DNA from: Bosea vestrisii
GTDB lineage: Bacteria > Pseudomonadota > Alphaproteobacteria > Rhizobiales > Beijerinckiaceae
Length of the DNA: 64,000 bases
Assembly: GCF_030144325.1 (NCBI RefSeq)
Contig: NZ_CP126307.1
Span: forward strand, 5,546,001-5,610,000
Reading direction: 5' to 3'
Part shown: positions 25,215 through 33,337 of the stretch, in pieces
Position numbering within the stretch: the first letter of the stretch is position 1
How the letters are laid out: each line of letters starts with the position of its first letter
Translations under genes and position numbers: made by a program
The notes under the pieces: model-generated
Databases searched by the model: none
What the model saw: the letters and a program-made list of their open reading frames with translations, nothing else
Told to the model about the DNA's origin: nothing

Positions 25215-26822
25215 ATGCTTCGTCTCCAGGCCCGCAAGGTCATTCTCGTTCTGCTCGTGCTGGTCTTCGGCTGCGGGCTCGCCGTGCCGAACCTGTTCTC
25301 GCCCGAGACCCGCAAGGCGATCGAGCAGGGCGCCCCGGCCTGGATTCCGCGCTTCCTGCTGCCGATCCATGCGATGACGCTCGGCCTCGATTTGCAGGGC
25401 GGCGTGCATATTCTGCTCGAGATCGATCGAGCCGATTTGCTGCGCAGCCAGGTGACGCAATTGCGCGACGATGTTCGCCGCATTCTGCGCGATGAGCGCA
25501 TCAATATTCAGGGTGGCATTGCGACAACGGCGCGTGGTGTGCAGGTGCGGGTGCCGGACGAGGCAGATCGCGTCAAACTTCTGCCGAAACTGCGGGAACT
25601 CGCGCAGCCCTTGAGCGCGCTTGGTGCCTTGGGCGGTACCGGCGGCTCGACGATGGATATTTCCGAGCAGCCCAACGGGCTCGTCCAGGTGTCGATCAGC
25701 GAAGCGGGGATCAACGATCGGATCAGCCGCGTTTCCGGTCAGGCGATTGAAGTCGTTCGCCGACGCATCGATCCAGGCGGCACCGTCGAACCCAATATCC
25801 AGCGCCAGGGCCTGGATCGCATCCTGGTGCAGGTACCAGGAGGCAATCCGGACGAGATCAAGCGCCTTCTTGGTCAAACCGCCAAGCTGCAGTTCCGCCT
25901 GGTGGCCGACCAGAACGCCAGCGATGTCGAGATGCTGCCCTCGCAGGATCAGGGCGGCCAGCCGATCCCGATCAGCCGGCAGGTCATCGTCGAAGGCGCA
26001 GATCTCGTCGATGCTCAGGCTGCCTTCGATCAACGCACCAGCCAGCCGATCGTCAATTTCCGCTTCAACATCCGCGGTGCCCAGCGCTTCGGCCAGGCGA
26101 CAACCGAGAATCTCGGCCGCCAGCTCGCCATCGTTCTCGACAACAAGGTGATCTCCGCTCCGGTGATCCAGTCGCCGATCACCGGCGGCTCGGGTCAGAT
26201 CTCGGGCAATTTCACGGTCCAGTCGGTCAACGATCTTGCCGTCCTGCTGCGTGCCGGCGCGTTGCCGGCGAAGATGACGATCGTCGAGGAGCGCACGATC
26301 GGTCCCGGCCTCGGCCAGGATTCGATCCAGGCCGGCAAGATGGCGACCATCATCGCGACCGTGCTGGTCATCCTCTACATGATCGGCAATTACGGGCTGT
26401 TCGGCATCATCGCCAGCATCGCGCTGCTCGTGCACGTCTGCCTGATCCTCGGGCTGATGTCGCTCCTGGGCGCGACCATGACCCTGCCGGGCATCGCCGG
26501 CATCGTGCTCACCATCGGCACGGCTGTCGACTCGAACGTGCTGATCTACGAACGCATGCGCGAGGAATCCCACATGGGACGATCGCTGGTCTCGGCACTG
26601 GAGGCCGGCTTCCAGCGGGCTTTCGCCACGATCATCGACTCCAACGCCACCATGCTGATCGCGGCGGTCGCCCTGTTCACGCTCGGCTCCGGTCCGGTGC
26701 GCGGCTTCGCAGTGGTCTTCATCCTGGGTATCCTGACCACGGTCATCACCGCGGTGACACTGACGCGGATGCTGATCGCGCTTTGGTATCGCTGGGCGCG
26801 GCCGAAGGCCCTCCCTTTCTAG
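25215..26822 (+). CDS. secD: Protein translocase subunit SecD
   Basis: A 535-residue SecD, which with SecF uses the proton gradient to pull preproteins through SecYEG. The first helix (about 7-27) precedes the periplasmic P1 domain beginning with LGLDLQGGVHILLEID (about 56-71). The C-terminal RND-type membrane region (about 375-530) carries GTAVDSNVLIYERMREE, the conserved helix of the family. It lies 60 bp after yajC. The internal stretch around 25440-25830 is slightly less GC-rich but shows no frame break. Confidence 0.97.
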   Translation: MLRLQARKVILVLLVLVFGCGLAVPNLFSPETRKAIEQGAPAWIPRFLLPIHAMTLGLDLQGGVHILLEIDRADLLRSQVTQLRDDVRRILRDERINIQGGIATTARGVQVRVPDEADRVKLLPKLRELAQPLSALGALGGTGGSTMDISEQPNGLVQVSISEAGINDRISRVSGQAIEVVRRRIDPGGTVEPNIQRQGLDRILVQVPGGNPDEIKRLLGQTAKLQFRLVADQNASDVEMLPSQDQGGQPIPISRQVIVEGADLVDAQAAFDQRTSQPIVNFRFNIRGAQRFGQATTENLGRQLAIVLDNKVISAPVIQSPITGGSGQISGNFTVQSVNDLAVLLRAGALPAKMTIVEERTIGPGLGQDSIQAGKMATIIATVLVILYMIGNYGLFGIIASIALLVHVCLILGLMSLLGATMTLPGIAGIVLTIGTAVDSNVLIYERMREESHMGRSLVSALEAGFQRAFATIIDSNATMLIAAVALFTLGSGPVRGFAVVFILGILTTVITAVTLTRMLIALWYRWARPKALPF

Positions 26823-26882
26823 CGCGCTTTCCGTTCGGCCGGAATCGGCCGAACGATAAGAATTCGCGCAACTAAAAAGCTG

Positions 26883-26929
26883 AGCATGTTCTTGTCGCAA
26901 AAGTGGTTTCCACTTTTGCGGAACATGCT
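26883..26929. repeat. Intergenic hairpin, family E (copy 1)
   Basis: AGCATGTTC...GAACATGCT outer arms enclose GCAAAAGTGG / CCACTTTTGC. A relative lies at 27914-27960. It separates secD and secF within their operon. Confidence 0.75.
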
Positions 26930-26957
26930 AAGGCCGCAGGCCAGGAGATAACAGACC

Positions 26958-27899
26958 ATGCGCCTGCTTCGCATCGTTCCCGACAACACCCGCTTCCGCA
27001 TCGTTCATTGGCGGCGTCTCGCCTATCCGTTCTCGGCCGCCTACTCCGTGCTGGTGCTGGTGCTGTTCCTGACGGTCGGCCTCAATTTCGGCATCGATTT
27101 CCGCGGCGGCACGCTGATGGAGATGCAGGCCAAGAGCGGCAAGCCCGACATCGCTCAGGTGCGCCAGACCGCCAATGGCTTCGGCTTCGGCGAGGTCGAG
27201 GTCCAGGAGTTCGGCAGTGCCGGCGAGCTCTCCATGCGTTTTGCTGTTCAGCCGGGCGGCGAGATCGCCCAGCAGGGCGTGGTGACCAAGGCGCGCGAGA
27301 CCTTCTCCGAGGCTTATGAATTCCGCCGGGTTGAGACGGTCGGCCCGCGCGTTTCGGGCGAACTGGTCCAGGCCGGCACGCTCGGCGTCGTGCTCGCGAT
27401 CATTGGCGTGCTGGTCTATCTCTGGTTCCGCTTCGAGGTGCAGCTTGCCATCGGCGCGATCGTCGGCACGATGCACGACATCGTACTGACGCTCGGCTTC
27501 TTCCTGATCACGCAGCTCGAATTCAACCTGACCTCGATCGCGGCGATCCTGACAATCGTCGGCTACTCGTTGAACGAGACGGTGGTGGTATTCGATCGCA
27601 CACGCGAACTGCTCCGCCGCTACAAGACCATGCCGATCCCGGAACTGCTCGACCTCTCGGTCAACTCGACCCTGTCGCGCACCGCGATCACCTCGACCAC
27701 GACCGTGCTGGCGCTGATCGCGCTGGTCTTCTTCGGCGGCTCGGCGATCGAAGGCTTCGCGCTCGTCATGCTGTTCGGCGTGGTGGTCTGCACCTATTCG
27801 GCGATGTTCGTCTCGACGCCGGTGCTGCTCTATCTCGACGTCCGTGCCGGCCGCCTCGACCAGAGCGAGGAACTGGCCGAGGCCAAGGCACGGGTTTAG
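26958..27899 (+). CDS. secF: Protein translocase subunit SecF
   Basis: A 313-residue SecF. The first helix (about 22-42) leads into NFGIDFRGGTLMEMQ, the family hallmark. The five remaining helices include TIVGYSLNETVVVFDRTRE (about 197-215), the SecF counterpart of the SecD proton-relay helix. It forms the SecDF complex. The intergenic hairpin upstream could tune the stoichiometry of SecD and SecF mRNA. Confidence 0.97.
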   Translation: MRLLRIVPDNTRFRIVHWRRLAYPFSAAYSVLVLVLFLTVGLNFGIDFRGGTLMEMQAKSGKPDIAQVRQTANGFGFGEVEVQEFGSAGELSMRFAVQPGGEIAQQGVVTKARETFSEAYEFRRVETVGPRVSGELVQAGTLGVVLAIIGVLVYLWFRFEVQLAIGAIVGTMHDIVLTLGFFLITQLEFNLTSIAAILTIVGYSLNETVVVFDRTRELLRRYKTMPIPELLDLSVNSTLSRTAITSTTTVLALIALVFFGGSAIEGFALVMLFGVVVCTYSAMFVSTPVLLYLDVRAGRLDQSEELAEAKARV

Positions 27900-27913
27900 G
27901 GCTCTTGGTTTTT

Positions 27914-27960
27914 CGCATGGCTTTGTCGGAAAACCGGTTTCCACTTTTCCGAGCCATGCG
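27914..27960. repeat. Intergenic hairpin, family E (copy 2)
   Basis: CGCATGGC...GCCATGCG outer arms with GGAAAACCGG / CCACTTTTCC inside. It resembles the copy at 26883-26929 and lies between secF and the Mth938-like gene. Confidence 0.7.
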
Positions 27961-27963
27961 CTG

Positions 27964-28347
27964 ATGGTCGAGAGGCGCTTCGACGGCTTCGTCCCTGGCC
28001 GGCACCAGATCGATGCCTTTGGCGCCGGCGGCTTTCGCTTCGCCGAGATGAGCCATCGCGGCTCGATCCTCGCGACGCCCTCGGGTGTCAGAATCTGGCC
28101 GGTTGCGTCCTTCGCCGAGGTGAGCCTCGCCAGCCTGCAACCCGTTCTCGACGAAGCCGAGGCGATCGACTTCCTGATCCTCGGCATCGGCCGCGAGATC
28201 GCTTTCCTGCCGGCTGCCTTGCGTGACCCGTTCAAGGCCGTGGGCATTACCGTCGAGGCGATGGCGACGCCGGCCGCAGCGCGCACCTACAACGTCCTCG
28301 TCGGCGAAGAGCGGCGGGTCGCCGCGGCGCTGATCGCGGTCGACTAG
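27964..28347 (+). CDS. Mth938/DUF498-family protein (NDUFAF3 homologue)
   Basis: A 127-residue protein of the Mth938-like (DUF498) fold. Landmarks are HRGSILATPSGVRIWPV and FLILGIGREIAFLP. The mitochondrial member of this family, NDUFAF3, is a respiratory complex I assembly factor. Bacterial members commonly sit beside secDF. The ATG at 27964 follows the hairpin; the frame continues upstream into secF but without a sensible start. The neighbouring squalene-synthase-like gene encodes a homologue of another complex I factor, so a role in membrane complex assembly is a reasonable inference. Confidence 0.87.
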   Translation: MVERRFDGFVPGRHQIDAFGAGGFRFAEMSHRGSILATPSGVRIWPVASFAEVSLASLQPVLDEAEAIDFLILGIGREIAFLPAALRDPFKAVGITVEAMATPAAARTYNVLVGEERRVAAALIAVD

Positions 28348-28455
28348 CGTCGATCAAATCCCATCACCCATGTCGCTCCCGCGTAGCCAAGGCTGCCGAC
28401 CCGGCCTAGACTGCCGGCGCTTCGGCCCGTGTGACGACGGGAGCGGGGAGGACGC

Positions 28456-29346
28456 ATGACCACGAAAACCGAGCACCGCGCCGGCACTGCGCCGGGCCCG
28501 CTCTCGCAGGCCTATGGCCATTGCCTGGCGCTGGTGCGCGAGCACGATCCCGACCGCTATATCGCTTCGCTCTATGCACCCGAGGCGCTGCGGCCCGGAC
28601 TCTTCGCGCTCTATGCCTTCAGCCATGAGGTCGCGCGCGTGCGCGAGCAGGTCAGCGAGCCGCTGCCGGGCGAAGTCCGCCTGCAATGGTGGCGCGACGT
28701 GCTCGAGACCGGGCCGGACGCGCCCGCGCCGGGCCATCCGGTCGCGCAGGCGCTGCTCGATACCGTCAGGCGCTTTCGTCTGCCCATCGCCCCGCTTTCT
28801 GGTCTGATCGAGGCGCGCGTCTTCGATCTCTACGACGATCCGATGCCGTCGCTCTCCGACCTTGAAGGTTATGTCGGCGAGACCTCGAGCGCGCTGATCC
28901 GCCTCGCCTGTCTGGTGCTGGCACAAGGCCGCGATCCGGGCGGCGCCACCGCTGCCGGCCATGCTGGCGTCGCCTATGCGCTGTCGGGGCTGATGCGCGC
29001 CTTCCCCTGGCATGCGGCCCGTGGCCAAGTCTATCTGCCGGCCGATCTGCTCGCCCGCAACGGCGTCACCCGCGAGGACATTGTGCGTGGGCGCGGCGGG
29101 CCGGGCCTGATCTATTCGCTGAAGGAGATGCGGGCGCTGGCCCGCATCCATCTGCGCAAGCTCAACGATCTCAGCGCCACCGTGCCGGCGGCAATCAGGC
29201 CAGCTTTCCTCCCGGCTGCGCTGGTCGAGCCCTATCTCGGGCAGATGGAGCGACGTGGCTACGACCCCTATCGCACGATCATCGGCCTGTCGCCGCTCAA
29301 GCGGCAATGGACGCTGTGGCGAGCGGCTCGGATGGCAGGGCGGTAG
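28456..29346 (+). CDS. Squalene/phytoene synthase-family protein, NDUFAF6-like, lacking Asp motifs
   Basis: A 296-residue protein with the all-helical prenyl-synthase fold. The aspartate-rich motifs needed for binding diphosphate through magnesium are missing: the first reads YAFSHEVARVREQVSE (53-68) instead of carrying DxxxD, and the second region (176-196, ALSGLMRAFPWHAARGQVYLP) lacks DxxxD as well. This fits the NDUFAF6 (C8orf38) branch, a complex I assembly factor in mitochondria, rather than an active phytoene synthase. It follows the Mth938-like gene by about 110 bp on the same strand. Confidence 0.85.
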   Translation: MTTKTEHRAGTAPGPLSQAYGHCLALVREHDPDRYIASLYAPEALRPGLFALYAFSHEVARVREQVSEPLPGEVRLQWWRDVLETGPDAPAPGHPVAQALLDTVRRFRLPIAPLSGLIEARVFDLYDDPMPSLSDLEGYVGETSSALIRLACLVLAQGRDPGGATAAGHAGVAYALSGLMRAFPWHAARGQVYLPADLLARNGVTREDIVRGRGGPGLIYSLKEMRALARIHLRKLNDLSATVPAAIRPAFLPAALVEPYLGQMERRGYDPYRTIIGLSPLKRQWTLWRAARMAGR

Positions 29347-29368
29347 GCCTCACCGTGATGGAATAAGG

Positions 29369-29522
29369 CGCGGGAAACCCTCTCCTGTAAGGAGAGGGCA
29401 GGGTGAGGTGTCGGCCGTTTGACCAGTTCCGCGGGCGCTCACCACGCGGCCAGATTCAGGCTTATGATTTCCCCCGAACACCTCACCCCTACCCCTCTCC
29501 TTCCAGGAGAGGGAATCCCGCG
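29369..29522. repeat. Inverted repeat, family D (copy)
   Basis: CGCGGGAAACCCTCTCC at the left and GGAGAGGGAATCCCGCG at the right are inverted copies, each with an inner hairpin (CTCTCCTGTAAGGAGAG). GGTGAGGTGTCGGCCG and GAACACCTCACCCCTACC lie inside. The same build recurs at 34653-34806. Confidence 0.8.
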
Positions 29523-29524
29523 GA

Positions 29525-30937
29525 TTACTCCGCCGCCTGCGCGTTCGCCTCGCCAATCCAGCCATCGAGTTCAACCTTCGCCCGCGCCGTCAGCGCCTGC
29601 TTGCGGGCGAGACTCTTGGCCGGGCCCTTGAGGCGCTTGCCGTCCGGCCCTTGCGTCGCGACGCCCTCGATAGGCGGGAACAGGCCGAAATTGATGTTCA
29701 TCGGCTGGAAGGAGCGCGGCCCCTCGTCGATGGTGACGATGTGCCCGCCGGTGATGTGGTTGACCAGCGCGCCCAGCGCCGTCGCCGCCGGCGGAAGTTC
29801 GATCGGCCGGCCAAGCCGCTCCGCCGCGGCAAGGCGGCCGGTCAGCAATCCGATCGCGGCGCTCTCGACATAGCCCTCGCAGCCGGTGATCTGCCCGGCG
29901 AAGCGCAGGCGTGGATCGGCCTTCAGCCGCAGCTGCGGATCGAGCAGCTCCGGCGAGTTGAGATAGGTGTTGCGGTGGATGCCGCCGAGCCGGGCGAACT
30001 CGGCGTTCTGCAGGCCCGGGATCATCCTGAAGATCGCGGCCTGCTCGCCATATTTCAGCTTGGTCTGGAAGCCCGTCATGTTGAACAACGTGCCCAGCGC
30101 ATTGTCCTGCCGGAGCTGGACGACGGCATAGGCCTTCACCGTCGGATTGTGCTTGTTGGTCAGCCCGACCGGCTTCATCGGCCCCCAGCGCAGCGTCTCG
30201 CGGCCGCGCTCGGCCATCACCTCGATCGGCAGGCAACCATCGAAATAGGGCGTGCCTTCCCATTCCTTGAACTCGGTCTTCTCCGCCGCCAGCAGCGCGT
30301 CGATGAAGGCCTCGTATTGGTCGCGATCGAGCGGGCAGTTGATGTAGTCGGCGCCTGTGCCGCCGGGCCCGGCCTTGTCGTAGCGCGACTGGAACCAGGC
30401 GACGTCCATGTCGACCGAATCGAAATGGACGATCGGTGCGATCGCATCGAAGAAGGCGAGCTCGCCCGCCCCGGTCAGCGAACGGATGCCCTCGGCCAGC
30501 GCTGGCGAGGTGAGAGGGCCGGTCGCGACGATGACCTTGTCCCAATCGGCCGGCGGCAGTCCGGCGATCTCGCCGCGTTCGATTGTGACGTTGGGATGGG
30601 CTTCGAGCGCGGCGGTGACCGCGGCCGCGAAGCCGTCTCGGTCGACCGCGAGCGCGCCGCCTGCCGGAACCTGGTGTGCATCGCCCTTGGCCATGATCAG
30701 CGAGCCGAGCTGGCGCATCTCCCAATGCAGTTGGCCGACGGCGTTGGAGGAGGAATCGTCCGAGCGGAATGAGTTCGAGCAGACCAACTCGGCGAGGCTC
30801 TCGGTCTTGTGCGCGTCGGTGCCGCGCTCGGGGCGCATCTCGTGCAGGACGACCGGAACGCCGGCCTCGGCGATCTGCCAGGCGGCTTCCGACCCGGCGA
30901 GGCCGCCGCCGACGATGTGGATGGGTGCGATTGTCAT
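29525..30937 (-). CDS. trmFO: tRNA (uracil-54-C5)-methyltransferase TrmFO
   Basis: A 470-residue folate/FAD-dependent tRNA methyltransferase that makes ribothymidine at position 54. The FAD-binding motif GGGLAGSEAAW is at 10-20 and the catalytic cysteine is C53 in LVCSNSFRSDD. The substrate-binding region HPNVTIERGEI and the C-terminal YVESAAIGLLTGRLAA are typical. This enzyme replaces the SAM-dependent TrmA in many alphaproteobacteria. It is convergent with the NDUFAF6-like gene and has no apparent operon partners. Confidence 0.96.
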   Translation of the reverse strand: MTIAPIHIVGGGLAGSEAAWQIAEAGVPVVLHEMRPERGTDAHKTESLAELVCSNSFRSDDSSSNAVGQLHWEMRQLGSLIMAKGDAHQVPAGGALAVDRDGFAAAVTAALEAHPNVTIERGEIAGLPPADWDKVIVATGPLTSPALAEGIRSLTGAGELAFFDAIAPIVHFDSVDMDVAWFQSRYDKAGPGGTGADYINCPLDRDQYEAFIDALLAAEKTEFKEWEGTPYFDGCLPIEVMAERGRETLRWGPMKPVGLTNKHNPTVKAYAVVQLRQDNALGTLFNMTGFQTKLKYGEQAAIFRMIPGLQNAEFARLGGIHRNTYLNSPELLDPQLRLKADPRLRFAGQITGCEGYVESAAIGLLTGRLAAAERLGRPIELPPAATALGALVNHITGGHIVTIDEGPRSFQPMNINFGLFPPIEGVATQGPDGKRLKGPAKSLARKQALTARAKVELDGWIGEANAQAAE

Positions 30938-31005
30938 GGCCGCGATGTGTCCGCGGCAGCGCCCAAGGTCAAGGGTGCAACGCTAATCCAGCTCCAGAAA
31001 CGCAA

Positions 31006-31029
31006 AATGCCCGCTCGAAAGCGGGCATT
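31006..31029 (-). terminator. Rho-independent terminator for the DUF1127 gene
   Basis: A perfect 10-bp stem (AATGCCCGCT / AGCGGGCATT) with a CGAA tetraloop. On the minus strand it is followed by TTGCGTTTC; together with the A/T pairs at the stem base this gives a T-rich tail. It lies 64 bp after the DUF1127 stop codon. Confidence 0.75.
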
Positions 31030-31092
31030 CGCTCTTCGACCAGACCCTGAGGGGAGGAACACAGGGCCTAGGAGAAACTAGTCGAGCAGAAA

Positions 31093-31248
31093 TCAGGCAG
31101 TCGCGTGGGTGCGGGCGACGTACTGGATGTCCGAGCGCGACAGGCCGAGATCGTCAAGCTCACGGTCGGTGAGGCGGGACAGCTCGCGGACGGTCTCGCG
31201 ATAGCGAAGATAGGAGCGAATCTTGGAAGCGATCATGGACAGGAACAT
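31093..31248 (-). CDS. DUF1127 small basic protein
   Basis: A 51-residue arginine-rich protein with the DUF1127 signature RELSRLTDRELDDLGLSRSD. Small DUF1127 proteins of alphaproteobacteria take part in stress, phosphate and RNA-turnover responses in the species where they were studied. The ATG at 31248 is preceded by AAAAGG; the frame runs upstream but the family starts here with MFLSMIASKIRSYLRYRE. A terminator follows at 31006-31029. Confidence 0.9.
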   Translation of the reverse strand: MFLSMIASKIRSYLRYRETVRELSRLTDRELDDLGLSRSDIQYVARTHATA

Positions 31249-31707
31249 GGCGATAACCTTTTGGTTTTTCGGGGTTTGGCCCCGACAGCGATGAATTCGT
31301 TGTGCACTGCATATAGAGCGACCATAGTGCCTATCACAGGGGCGCGGCGTCAGTTCTGTTATGCTTCTTGCGCATGACAAATTAAGAGATCGTTTGGAAA
31401 GAGCCGCTGCCCCGCGCAGAGCGCTTAACGATTTTGTCAGAACAGTGAAAATTTGGCCTAAATTTTAGGCGATTGAAGCTTCGCTCTCGTGTGGCTTCAT
31501 TAAATGCCGCGATTTCGTGCAGAATCGATGCAGTTTGCCATGCGGTTTGCACCGCAACATTGGTTGCCGGGCCGAAGCGGGGTGTAACGGGCTGTTCACC
31601 ATGCGTGGATTCGCGGAAAATTGGGTCCGTTTCATCGATGAGGCTGTCACGCGGCTGCAGCGCCGCAAGCGGCATGATTCGATGATTCCGGCGAGGCGGA
31701 GCAGGGC
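31249..31707. other. Divergent intergenic region, DUF1127 / ceramidase
   Basis: About 460 bp between divergent starts. It holds GGGGTTTGGCCCC just upstream of DUF1127 and a 7-bp inverted repeat AAAATTT-GGCCT-AAATTTT at 31448-31466, a possible operator. It is AT-richer than its surroundings. No protein gene is supported. Confidence 0.4.
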
Positions 31708-32355
31708 ATGCAGGGCGCGGGCTATTGCGAGCGGTTGAGCGGCGCCTTCTGGGCCGAGCCGCTCAATGCGGTCAGCAATGCCGCCTTCCTGCTGGCGGCG
31801 CTGACGGCATTCCTCCTGCTGCGCTGGCAGGGACGCCGAGACTGGCCGGCCGAAGCGCTGACGGCGCTGGTCGCGATCATCGGCGTCGGCTCCTTCCTGT
31901 TCCACACCATGCCGCAGCGCTGGACGCTGCTGGCCGATGTCGTGCCAATCCAGCTCTTCGCGCTCTGCTATTTCGGCCTGGCGCTCAACCGGTTCCTGGG
32001 ACTGTCGCCTTTATTGGCTTCAATAGGGGCGCTTCTCTTCCTCGCGGCCTGCTTCGGTCTAGCCTCCGGCCTTGCTCCGCTGCTGCCGGCCGGCATGCGC
32101 GGCTCGGCCGGTTATGCCGGCTTCCTCATCGGCCTCTCCGGCGTCGCGCTTACGGCAAGGCTGCGCGGTGATGTCATCGCGGGCAGGCGAATCGCCGTCA
32201 CCGGCTTCGTCTTTGCCGTGTCGCTGAGCTTCCGTTCGCTCGATTCCGTCCTGTGTGGCGCGGTTCCGTTGGGCCTACACTGGGGCTGGCACCTGCTCAA
32301 CGGGCTGTTGCTCTATCTACTGCTGCGGGCAGCCATCCTCGCGCCGCGCGCCTAA
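31708..32355 (+). CDS. Alkaline ceramidase-family (CREST) membrane hydrolase
   Basis: A 215-residue seven-helix membrane protein of the ceramidase/CREST superfamily. All catalytic positions known from eukaryotic alkaline ceramidases can be placed with the right spacing: S62 and H66 in SFLFH, D77, and H191 and H195 in HWGWH. The N-terminal YCER and EPLNAVSN motifs are also conserved. The predicted activity is zinc-dependent amide hydrolysis of a lipid. Many alphaproteobacteria lack ceramide, so the substrate could be an ornithine lipid or another amide-linked lipid; that is inference. Confidence 0.85.
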   Translation: MQGAGYCERLSGAFWAEPLNAVSNAAFLLAALTAFLLLRWQGRRDWPAEALTALVAIIGVGSFLFHTMPQRWTLLADVVPIQLFALCYFGLALNRFLGLSPLLASIGALLFLAACFGLASGLAPLLPAGMRGSAGYAGFLIGLSGVALTARLRGDVIAGRRIAVTGFVFAVSLSFRSLDSVLCGAVPLGLHWGWHLLNGLLLYLLLRAAILAPRA

Positions 32356-32393
32356 ACCTCATCACCGTTTTGCGGGGGCGTCGGAAAAGGCGC

Positions 32394-32420
32394 TTGACCA
32401 TGTTTATTTAGTTATATAAC
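32394..32420 (+). promoter_or_regulatory. Promoter/operator candidate for the ArsR-SRPBCC operon
   Basis: TTGACC at 32394-32399 and TATAAC at 32415-32420 with 15-nt spacing resemble -35 and -10 boxes. The -10 overlaps the perfect palindrome GTTATATAAC (32411-32420), followed by a second AT-rich ATATAGGATATATAGG. A palindrome over the -10 suits autorepression by the ArsR protein. Confidence 0.45.
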
Positions 32421-32445
32421 ATATAGGATATATAGGAACATCGAC

Positions 32446-32784
32446 ATGAACAGATTGGACTCAGCCTTCTCCGCTCTCGCCGATCCGACGCGCCGGGCCA
32501 TCCTGGCGCGGCTGGCGCTGGGCGAAACCACGGTGATGGAACTCGCCGAGCCCTTCGCGATGTCGCAGCCGGCGGTGTCGCGGCACCTCAAGGTGCTAGA
32601 GGAGGCGGGGCTGATCGCAAGGCGGATCGAAGGGACGAAGCGGCCCTGCCGGCTCGCGCCCGGCGCGCTCGAGGAGATCGACAAATGGCTCGCCATGCTC
32701 AGGCGGGCCCTGGAAGCGAATTACGACCGGCTGGACCAGCTTCTGGCCGAGATGGAACCAGGCAAGGAGACAGACCAGACATGA
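32446..32784 (+). CDS. ArsR-family winged-helix transcriptional regulator
   Basis: A 112-residue winged-helix repressor. The recognition helix is in SQPAVSRHLKVLEEAGLI (about 45-62) and the N-terminal DPTRRAILARL (13-23) is typical. It lacks the CxC metal site of ArsR/SmtB sensors, as do most members paired with SRPBCC proteins. The next gene starts at ATGA overlapping its stop codon, so the two are translationally coupled. It probably represses its own operon through the AT-rich palindrome upstream. Confidence 0.92.
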   Translation: MNRLDSAFSALADPTRRAILARLALGETTVMELAEPFAMSQPAVSRHLKVLEEAGLIARRIEGTKRPCRLAPGALEEIDKWLAMLRRALEANYDRLDQLLAEMEPGKETDQT

Positions 32785-33248
32785 CCAGGCTCACCCTGCA
32801 GACCGAGGGCGATACGCATGTCGTCGTCACCCGCCGCTTCAAGGCCTCGCCGCAGGCGGTCTACCGCGCCCATACCGAACCGGCGTTGATCCAGAAGTGG
32901 CTGCTCGGCCCCGAAGGCTGGACCATGCCGGTCTGCATCAACGAAGCCAGGCCCGGCGGCAGGATCCGCTATGAATGGAGCGACGGGCAGGGCAACGGCT
33001 TCCACCTCACCGGCGAATATGTCTTGCTCGAGCCGTTCAGCCGCATCGAGCATGTCGAGCGCATGCACCTGCCCGATCCGTGCCCGGATAACCACGTCGA
33101 GACCCGCTTCGAAGCCGATGGCGAGGGCACGCTGATGACCATGCGCATGACTGTGCCGGACGCCGCCACCCGCGAGGCCATGCTTGCGAGCGGCATGGAG
33201 CATGGCATGGAGGCGAGCTATGCCCGCCTCGACGACATGACGCCCTGA
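32781..33248 (+). CDS. SRPBCC (AHSA1-like) domain protein
   Basis: A 155-residue START/SRPBCC-fold protein of the AHSA1 type with a hydrophobic ligand cavity. Landmarks are VVVTRRFKASPQAVYRAHTE (18-37) and the WLLGPEGW loop. Translation is coupled to the ArsR gene by a 4-bp overlap (32781-32784). These two-gene modules are common, and the ligand is generally unknown; the SRPBCC protein may bind or sequester a small molecule. Confidence 0.88.
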   Translation: MTRLTLQTEGDTHVVVTRRFKASPQAVYRAHTEPALIQKWLLGPEGWTMPVCINEARPGGRIRYEWSDGQGNGFHLTGEYVLLEPFSRIEHVERMHLPDPCPDNHVETRFEADGEGTLMTMRMTVPDAATREAMLASGMEHGMEASYARLDDMTP

Positions 33249-33337
33249 GCGCCGTTCCATCCCACGCAGCGGCGATGGCTTGACCCGCCGCCGATGCGCC
33301 CGGAAGCTCCCCTATAATAAAGAGAGGGGAAGCGCGC

